From Stentor roeselii (Eukaryota; Ciliophora; Heterotrichea; Heterotrichida; Stentoridae): a stretch of 64,000 nt of DNA. Position numbers and translations under genes: made by a program. Numbering within the stretch: position 1 is the first letter of the stretch; each line of letters opens with the position of its first letter. Under the pieces are notes generated by a model. The model had not been told where the DNA came from and ran no database searches. It was given only the letters and a program-made list of their open reading frames with translations. Positions 59,101-64,000 of the stretch are shown here, piece by piece. The DNA is taken from positions 1-64,000 of the forward strand of contig RSEH01000072.1 of NCBI GenBank assembly GCA_006503475.1, written 5' to 3'.

Positions 59101-60908
59101 ACTTTTGTACTTGCTATGAAAAGGGTTTCATACATTTTTAACTTTTCGTCAATGTCTTGCTTTTCGTCTTCTGTTAGAGAGTCTCGATTGATTTCTTGAA
59201 GTTCTTCGTATTTTATTGCGTCGATTTCTACACTTACCACTCGGAAAAAGATTAGGTTTAGTAAGGCTTGGAACCATTCTTCTGACTGCTCAGCTATCAT
59301 TTCGGCCTTGGCTTCTAAAATTAGTTGTCCCTGGGATTTGAGTCTTTCATAAGTACTCATCACAATAGCCAAGAACATATTAGTCAGCACCAAGAAAAAC
59401 ACCGTTAAAAAAACCAGCAGATAAACTGAGCTAATCGAGTCATTCACAACTTTCATATCATCCTTCAACTGCAACTGTCCTAAAGACATATCAAAAAGTG
59501 TCTGAAAAGTCCAGACCGAAGTTGAAAAGTTCAAAATTCTAAATCCAAACACAAGATTTCCCCAGAACACAAATCCAACAAGTAGAAATAAAGTGATCAT
59601 AATAAAGTTAATAATATCATTTTTCGCTCCAAGGATCGTATCAAACAGAATCCCAAAAGACGGAAACTTATACCTTAAAACAACAATCACTTTAAACGAT
59701 ATCAACAACGCAGCAAGAGCAGTCACCTGCACCAAAAGTCGAAAATCACGACAATAATCAGTAACTCCTGAAAAGTCCTCCTCATTCAGAATGGGAAGTT
59801 TAAACTTCCCAATATTCGCAAATACAGAAGTTCCAAATAAAATAAGAGAAACCATTGAAAGAACTACTGAGCAGATTTCAATATACTCATGCCAGACAAG
59901 GTCAAGTTTTCGTTTAATGAAAAGTGTTTTGCATGTCCTGAGCATGTTTTGAGCGAGTTTGAATATCTGAAGAGAAAAGCCTAAAGAGTAGATGATGAAG
60001 AGGATGAAGATAACCAACGAGTCACTTTTAATTGTTTCGAACTTTTCGATGAAAGAAGCGAGGGTTTCAGCTAAGGCAGAAATAGTTCCAGCGGGGTTGA
60101 GAGTAAAGGTCTGGTAATAGTAAAGGGTGCACATCGTGTTTGGGTTATGGTAAAGATACTCAATAGACAAAGTCCCGAAATTCGCTTTATTCAGCCAATA
60201 ACCTTCAGCTTCTCTCCAAGTCTGCAAAATCGGGTCTTGTTCAATAAACGGCGAATAGTAAATAACATAACCTTCATCATTCGCAAAGCCTTTTTTATAA
60301 TCCCAAATCTTACTCATCCCTTTATCTTCATACCCGTCTTTTCCTTCAGGAGCTATAAGAGGGTCTTTTTTCCTCCATTTAATTTTTTTGTTGGTCATTT
60401 CGTCTTCATTCTTAATCAACTCGCTGTTTTTTAACATCAGTCGAACTCCCAAGAAATAATTATAATCGCCCATTGAATGGTTCGTTGCAGGTAAAGCGAT
60501 TCTTCTAATATAACACCCAAGATCATCAAGTGACCGAATATCTGCAAAGCGCTTTTGAGAATTTTCGTCCCAGTAAGAGTTTTCATAGGCGGACTCGATG
60601 ACGACTGCCATGTTCGAGACGTCTTCGACTCTATTGATGTAAGACGCCAGGATGATGAATAAAAAAGAGACCAAGACTGACAAGTAAACTCCTTTCACGT
60701 TTACTGGGATCTCTTGAAGTGATTTCTCGATGTGAGGCATGTTGTTTTGAATTTTTTGGTTTATCATGTCCCATTCTTCTTGCTTCAGTTCTGGGATTTC
60801 GACTCCTGCCTCGTTTTTTAAAAGCTCGTTGTCCTCTTCGCAACGGTTTTTGCTATCTTTTGGATTTCTGTCTCTTTTGAACTCTGATGAACTTTTGGTT
60901 TCTTCCAT
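56184..60908 (-). CDS. Two complete polycystin (TRPP) channel units in one polypeptide
   Basis: A 1574-aa protein. Unit 1: S1 span GVYLSVLVSFLFIILASY (~73-92), polycystin extracellular (TOP) domain (~93-290), S2-S6 and a pore segment ending in LGQ at 476-478 and S6 LTNMFLAIVMSTY. Unit 2: S1 at ~667-690, a second TOP domain (~695-895), S2-S6 and a pore with IGEY at 1130-1133 and S6 LILLNMFIAIIGSHFEI. The fusion of two six-span polycystin repeats would give a dimer with four repeats, as in two-pore channels. The two pore sequences differ. The ~400-residue tail (1180-1574) is acidic then helical. The stop is TGA 16 bp before the next gene's ATG; the frame beyond is open for over 60 codons, so UGA must terminate here. 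Start AATAAATGG, with AACACCCTCT 40 bp upstream. Confidence 0.88.
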   Translation of the reverse strand: MEETKSSSEFKRDRNPKDSKNRCEEDNELLKNEAGVEIPELKQEEWDMINQKIQNNMPHIEKSLQEIPVNVKGVYLSVLVSFLFIILASYINRVEDVSNMAVVIESAYENSYWDENSQKRFADIRSLDDLGCYIRRIALPATNHSMGDYNYFLGVRLMLKNSELIKNEDEMTNKKIKWRKKDPLIAPEGKDGYEDKGMSKIWDYKKGFANDEGYVIYYSPFIEQDPILQTWREAEGYWLNKANFGTLSIEYLYHNPNTMCTLYYYQTFTLNPAGTISALAETLASFIEKFETIKSDSLVIFILFIIYSLGFSLQIFKLAQNMLRTCKTLFIKRKLDLVWHEYIEICSVVLSMVSLILFGTSVFANIGKFKLPILNEEDFSGVTDYCRDFRLLVQVTALAALLISFKVIVVLRYKFPSFGILFDTILGAKNDIINFIMITLFLLVGFVFWGNLVFGFRILNFSTSVWTFQTLFDMSLGQLQLKDDMKVVNDSISSVYLLVFLTVFFLVLTNMFLAIVMSTYERLKSQGQLILEAKAEMIAEQSEEWFQALLNLIFFRVVSVEIDAIKYEELQEINRDSLTEDEKQDIDEKLKMYETLFIASTKVDIIKIFKTNFGKLSSLNKPTMLTHEQNMQKIKTTLEKILERAELKKKKNAQLQKLVNYNYNLVCQMFIYIIFIVVFIVMILLRLRITDSYGIYQLNSESFVTSTFGNDLTLSDVSTEKLVFSYLKELFVPKISGDSLFDHNFFLGDERARITLQFYSPEGNTNKFSKDVIKDVIKMENMNYHKITHRGKNSKILYQYYSSGSAQTFNRYGGYPFYLGTSTNMIEQLTVMEHDQVLGFNGSSLVVEWVTYNGNLNLFAYSYIKFTHEISGSISQEFYCQPIDLDYFKDKVPIRGILEIIYFLFTVYYFVIEFKEWLVVWKQVRTEVKEKQKGFEALERVLIKLVGRGANEKGCSDMIRESLIRLKAAVRWILTVFFNVLQTMQRYLKRDSFNVIDVSSIILSIMNLSQILQLSMNQFMKDFTVADTSKYDYFTEFSDIDQILISYKQIVAFNCLIIFIRLLQFYKFSKKLSLLTDILDSATLDLIFYMLMFAIVLFAYMLMGYLLLGHTLRNFSTLQESLISCYLMLIGEYNSSDIYTADPVFGTMFLVSLVIVFSLILLNMFIAIIGSHFEIVIEGSNPDEEDIGFFAKIISVIVAKRNKKVFLDEPERNEDNERSKDDDGPDDEKILDDNIYHVEEAMQDPTNPAFWMKVAENILNEKSDKKVSLFGLKMMSSSKEKNQKITAEAKLSEITYLNVELWKQSNISERLKIWRSLAIISREYVIRAIEKAFIEGGEIPDRVQLLNTMGKIWNANSDNEKLELWMGKEHFDHIERVAVWNSISFENHTFDMKLTENFDTKWATMTTSEKLILVSSVMDEHSGVLRELRKSKDPITTLLGMVEEVKDFRFILWMGLTRNSHWLKCLFMNQPIEKQAEIIAYLNLGFYKDSIFSLETMDSGLEDLLDGMIYDNVEAKAVYMSEMQKLINLRIQLVSSKTDIESLKDYQEYAKLEVAKHRKKKVELENEYKKYKRK

Positions 60909-61158
60909 TTATTGGAGGATTTAGGGGTTTTGGATGAATAAAGTTAGAGGGTGTTATGGAGGGTTGAAGGGTTGAAGAGGGTTTATTATGAAGTTGTTTG
61001 ATTTTCAAAGATTTTAAATTTGAACCGTTTCGGTTTCAGGGAGTTTTAGTTAAGGTTTGGAAAGTGATAAGGATTTTATTGTATATATTAAATAATGATA
61101 AATTGTTATCTTATTTCTAAGTTCTATCATTTATAATCCTTAATTAACATTATAAGAT
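60909..61158. other. Intergenic region with C-rich CCCT words
   Basis: 250 bp between two minus-strand genes. The minus strand contains AACACCCTCTAAC, AACCCTTCAACCCTCC and AACCCTCTTC words within 80 bp of the polycystin start; otherwise AT-rich. Confidence 0.6.
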
Positions 61159-63051
61159 TCAACCTTCGTTGAGAAAATTATTCACCTGGACCTCATTCAT
61201 GCTCTTGCTTAACTCACTAACCATTTTTTTCACAGACCGTATCCTGACCTGAGTTTCTTTGACACATTTGATGGCAGCAGCAAGTCTAAACTTCTGAATA
61301 ATATAAAAATCATTCGCGAACAATTCCGTAAAAATTTCTTTTTTCTGGTATTTAATAACAGCTCTGCTAATACAAGGCAACATACTTTTATAAAACCTAT
61401 GCAAAACAACCATTTGCGTCAAGTTATCTAAAACATTCTTCCTTCTTCTTTTCCTCATTTTTCTAAGTTCATTATAATATTTCGGAAAATGTTCTCTTAA
61501 ATGACTTAAAGCTTCTTTTGTCATTTTCAGACATTTTGAAGTTTCACAGGCAATAGCGTCGAATTTTCTTTCAACTTTCATAAAAATTTCAATGTCGCCG
61601 AAGAACTCTCCTTCTCGCATCACGTAAAAAAGAATTCCTTGATAAAGAAACTTGACTCTTCCAAGAGAAATAAAAAAAATCCCATCGGCTGAGGATTTTT
61701 GAAGCCAAATAAATTCTCCACTTTTGAATTGGACTAATTCAAGTAAAAAGACGAAAGTTGATAAGAAATGCTTTTCTTTCATTGTGAAAAAAGGTATTCG
61801 ACTTATTGCGTTTTGGTGCATGTTTAAGGCGATCTCGTGTTTTAAGTCAAGGCTGATTTGGCTGAGTACTTTTGTGGATCTCATGCGTTGGGTTATTATT
61901 AGTTGGTCTCTTATGCTTCGTTTTAAACGTTTTTTTAAAGGGTCTGGAAGTTTTGAGATACTTGAAAATTTCTCGGCTAGGACTAGTGTTGTTTCTATTG
62001 TTTTGTACTTTTTGTTTACTTGTTGGTAAATTACTGTGAATTTACTGATTGAATAGGAAAGGACGAAGATGCCGATTATCATCCAGACCATTGAAATTGA
62101 CTTTTCAAGAGATGTGTAAGGATGTATATCTCCATACCCTAGGCCAATCATACTGACCATAGCCCAGTAAAACGAAGTCAAATACTTTTCCCCAACACTA
62201 AATCCAATGATATCCGATCGATAAACCCAAGTTGAATAATCATAATTTTGAGCTCTAGCCGACAAGTAAAACAAGCAACTAATAACATGCACACTTAAAG
62301 TCAAAACCAGAATAACCCTAATAAAATGACTGATCTCTTTGCATTTAATTAAAAAAAAGTCAATTTCTCTAACAAATGAAAAATTCATCGATTTATTCCT
62401 AACCTTCACCCACTTCGTCATTTTAATAATATGCCTAAACATGATAACCTGGTAAAACTCATAATCAGGATTCGCCCTCAAAATAAACCCCAAAGGTAAA
62501 GCAGCCCAAAGATCAAAGAAAAAATAAGTTTTTAAATAATGAATTGCAATTCTTTTCTTATCCTTCACTAAATTATTAGACTTGCTGAAATACGAAAGGT
62601 GAAAACTCAGCAAAATATCAACGAAAAACACTGAGTCAATTAAAATTTCAATTAATGCTTCAAGTGAGTCACTAAAATAATTGAAATAACAATAATGCAG
62701 AATTCCATATGTTGATATATATAAAAGACACACCCCGAGTAGAAAAATCCAAAATAGGTAAAAGTTTTTATAAGGGATTATCACGTATTTATTCAGAAGG
62801 GGCAGATCTGATGACTGGCTTTGAAGAGATGAGAACCTTTGGAGTATTTCAGACGGTCGACCTATTTGAAGTCCTGGTTGAGTTGCAGAATTCGCGAATC
62901 TTCGAAGCATGAGGTAAACTTTTAGCTTCCTTTTAACCCTTTTCCAGTGCTCAGCATATGTTCTCTTTGCTGATACTGGCTCTACGTAAAAATCTGTTAT
63001 TGTATAAGTTTCTGTTCGATCAGTTAATTCTTCACAAGTGTTGCTTTTCAT
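61159..63051 (-). CDS. Cyclic-nucleotide-binding-domain K+ channel (HCN/EAG-like)
   Basis: A 630-aa protein with six membrane spans (S1 near 96-115). The S4 helix is weakly charged (MFRHIIKMTKWVKVRNK, 204-220). The pore helix and filter read MIGLGYGD (filter 303-308), a K+-selective type. A C-linker and a cyclic-nucleotide-binding domain follow (~430-540), with the phosphate-binding loop GEFFGDIEIFMKVERKF in place of the usual FGELALL...R.A, so ligand affinity may be altered. Such channels set membrane potential and ciliary beating in ciliates. The stop is TGA with TAA three codons later. The start lies 51 bp from the divergent mitochondrial-carrier ATG. Confidence 0.9.
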   Translation of the reverse strand: MKSNTCEELTDRTETYTITDFYVEPVSAKRTYAEHWKRVKRKLKVYLMLRRFANSATQPGLQIGRPSEILQRFSSLQSQSSDLPLLNKYVIIPYKNFYLFWIFLLGVCLLYISTYGILHYCYFNYFSDSLEALIEILIDSVFFVDILLSFHLSYFSKSNNLVKDKKRIAIHYLKTYFFFDLWAALPLGFILRANPDYEFYQVIMFRHIIKMTKWVKVRNKSMNFSFVREIDFFLIKCKEISHFIRVILVLTLSVHVISCLFYLSARAQNYDYSTWVYRSDIIGFSVGEKYLTSFYWAMVSMIGLGYGDIHPYTSLEKSISMVWMIIGIFVLSYSISKFTVIYQQVNKKYKTIETTLVLAEKFSSISKLPDPLKKRLKRSIRDQLIITQRMRSTKVLSQISLDLKHEIALNMHQNAISRIPFFTMKEKHFLSTFVFLLELVQFKSGEFIWLQKSSADGIFFISLGRVKFLYQGILFYVMREGEFFGDIEIFMKVERKFDAIACETSKCLKMTKEALSHLREHFPKYYNELRKMRKRRRKNVLDNLTQMVVLHRFYKSMLPCISRAVIKYQKKEIFTELFANDFYIIQKFRLAAAIKCVKETQVRIRSVKKMVSELSKSMNEVQVNNFLNEG

Positions 63052-63102
63052 TAATAATTATCAACAACTTAAAAAGTACTATAATATTAGTATTTTCTTA
63101 CC

Positions 63103-63999
63103 ATGGAAGAAACTCGATTTAAAGAGTGGCTTACTTGCTCGACATACTTGGCTTCAGAATATGTTCTGTTCCCATTGACCACATCTCTAACCCGTGTCCA
63201 AGCTCTTTATGTAAACCGTGGAGTAACACACCAAAAGCTTTCAAGTTTCAATGGAATCGGTCAGATTCCCTTCCTCCTTCCAGGTTTTATGTGCCGTTTA
63301 AGACTAAGCGCGACTCTAGACCCATACCTAAAGTCCCAGTACTCCTTATCCCAAGTAACAACCTTTGCAATAGTTTCTTCTTTATCAGACCTGATAAACG
63401 TAATACTAAAAGCGCCATCAGAGAATTACAAGCAACAAATGCAAGTCGGTTCTTATACCTCAGCGCGTTTATTCCTAAAAGACTATTTCTCATCAGGAGG
63501 TATTCCAATATTCTACAGAGGAGCCGTGTTATTCTTCCTTCGTGACTGTTTTTTCAACGTGATTCGCTTTAGCTTACTGGAGTTTCTAAGAGATTCTTAC
63601 AAAAGGAACACAAAAAGACGACGGTCTTATGAAGAAGACTTTAACAGACTTTCGCCTTTAGGGCAGAAAAAGTTGATGATGGAAAATTTTCAGGTTTATA
63701 CTTGGTGCAATGTTTTTTCTACTGTTCCTGCGGCGATTATCACAACGCCTTTAGATGTTCTTAAAACTCGCCTAATGACTCAGCCTAGTCACAGTCAAAT
63801 GGGGTTAAAAGAGGTTTTTATTGGAATTGTTCAACAGGAAGGATGGACTACTTTGTTTAGGGGAGCTGGACTTAGAAGCTTTTATGTTTGTAGCATGATC
63901 TCTATTTCAACTTCTTTGACTTTTTATCTTAATCTCAATTTGGATGATGCGAAAAGGGTGCAGGGGTTGATTAAGAGTGATTCTGGGATTTATGATTAA
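63103..63999 (+). CDS. Mitochondrial carrier (SLC25) family protein, SAM-carrier-like
   Basis: A 298-aa protein with three ~100-residue repeats and six membrane spans. The repeat signatures PxD/ExxK/R appear as VLFPLTTSLTRVQ (degenerate), KAPSENYKQQMQVG (second) and TTPLDVLKTRLMT (third, canonical). The second signature and overall layout resemble the S-adenosylmethionine carriers. The start MEETRFKEWL follows CCATGG. Ends at TAA one base before the window end, so the gene is complete. Confidence 0.88.
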   Translation: MEETRFKEWLTCSTYLASEYVLFPLTTSLTRVQALYVNRGVTHQKLSSFNGIGQIPFLLPGFMCRLRLSATLDPYLKSQYSLSQVTTFAIVSSLSDLINVILKAPSENYKQQMQVGSYTSARLFLKDYFSSGGIPIFYRGAVLFFLRDCFFNVIRFSLLEFLRDSYKRNTKRRRSYEEDFNRLSPLGQKKLMMENFQVYTWCNVFSTVPAAIITTPLDVLKTRLMTQPSHSQMGLKEVFIGIVQQEGWTTLFRGAGLRSFYVCSMISISTSLTFYLNLNLDDAKRVQGLIKSDSGIYD

Positions 64000-64000
64000 T

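Noticed and set aside
1-64000. Reassigned code with UGA as Trp throughout.
   Set aside because: Trp is TGG at all conserved sites checked, the polycystin gene must end at TGA because its frame stays open deep into the next gene, and only one intact gene has an internal UGA.
1-64000. tRNA, rRNA, CRISPR, transposon or virus-like elements.
   Set aside because: No cloverleaf, rRNA core sequence, spaced direct-repeat array, transposase, reverse transcriptase, integrase or terminal inverted repeats were noticed in reading the gaps; a tRNA scan could still find one I missed.

Overview
The window reads as the left end of a macronuclear chromosome of a heterotrich ciliate, most like Stentor. Three features support this. 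(1) It opens with nine perfect C-strand telomere repeats (CACCCTAA). (2) At least four genes are interrupted by 15-nt introns (GT...AG with an A at intron position 10), the tiny-intron class known from heterotrichs. (3) The code is effectively standard: the long reading frames use TGG for Trp, nearly all genes end in TAA or TAG, and at least one (56184-60908) can only plausibly end at TGA. One gene (18063-20327) nevertheless carries an in-frame UGA. DNA is AT-rich and intergenic gaps in the gene-dense part are very short (4-50 bp is common).

Layout. 1-76 telomere. 77-10750 is a gene-poor subtelomere: decayed gene remnants (a Lys-rich protein; a Cys-rich membrane protein of the family found intact next door), a zinc-binding/coiled-coil protein, a 19-bp tandem repeat, a small coiled-coil protein, and a PP2A-like phosphatase that has lost two catalytic Asp residues. 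10754-24737 holds three large genes with wide AT-rich gaps: a modular Cys-rich membrane receptor, a large membrane-anchored GTPase and a type II membrane protein. 25533-35120 is compact: mitochondrial uL3, a MOK-type kinase, a calmodulin-like EF-hand protein, a CK1-like kinase, two inverted N-myristoylated ankyrin-like paralogues separated by a 133-136-bp tandem repeat, an FCP1/SCP-type phosphatase preceded by an interstitial telomere tract, and a C2/coiled-coil protein.

35871-44067 is the most unusual part: four tandem minus-strand paralogues encoding coiled coil, then a P-loop GTPase, then a C-terminal alpha-crystallin (Hsp20-like) domain. The third copy is disabled and carries an added N-terminal Cys/His module.

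45116-63999 is a dense housekeeping and membrane-biology stretch: BPI/LBP-like lipid-binding protein, ACX4-type acyl-CoA oxidase, a possible WTAP-like coiled-coil protein, an EF-hand/coiled-coil protein, RNA polymerase I/III subunit AC40, a plant-type PI4K-gamma, a cupredoxin-like protein, a tiny conserved-looking ORF, a NIPA-like transporter, a 1574-aa protein containing two complete polycystin channels, a cyclic-nucleotide-domain K+ channel and a mitochondrial carrier.

Recurrent cis-features: the start codon is often embedded in TATAAATG(G), and CCCTAA-type (telomere-like) boxes recur on the sense strand upstream of several starts. I saw no tRNA, rRNA, CRISPR array, transposon or virus-like element. 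All functional names are by recognition of motifs without database searches.
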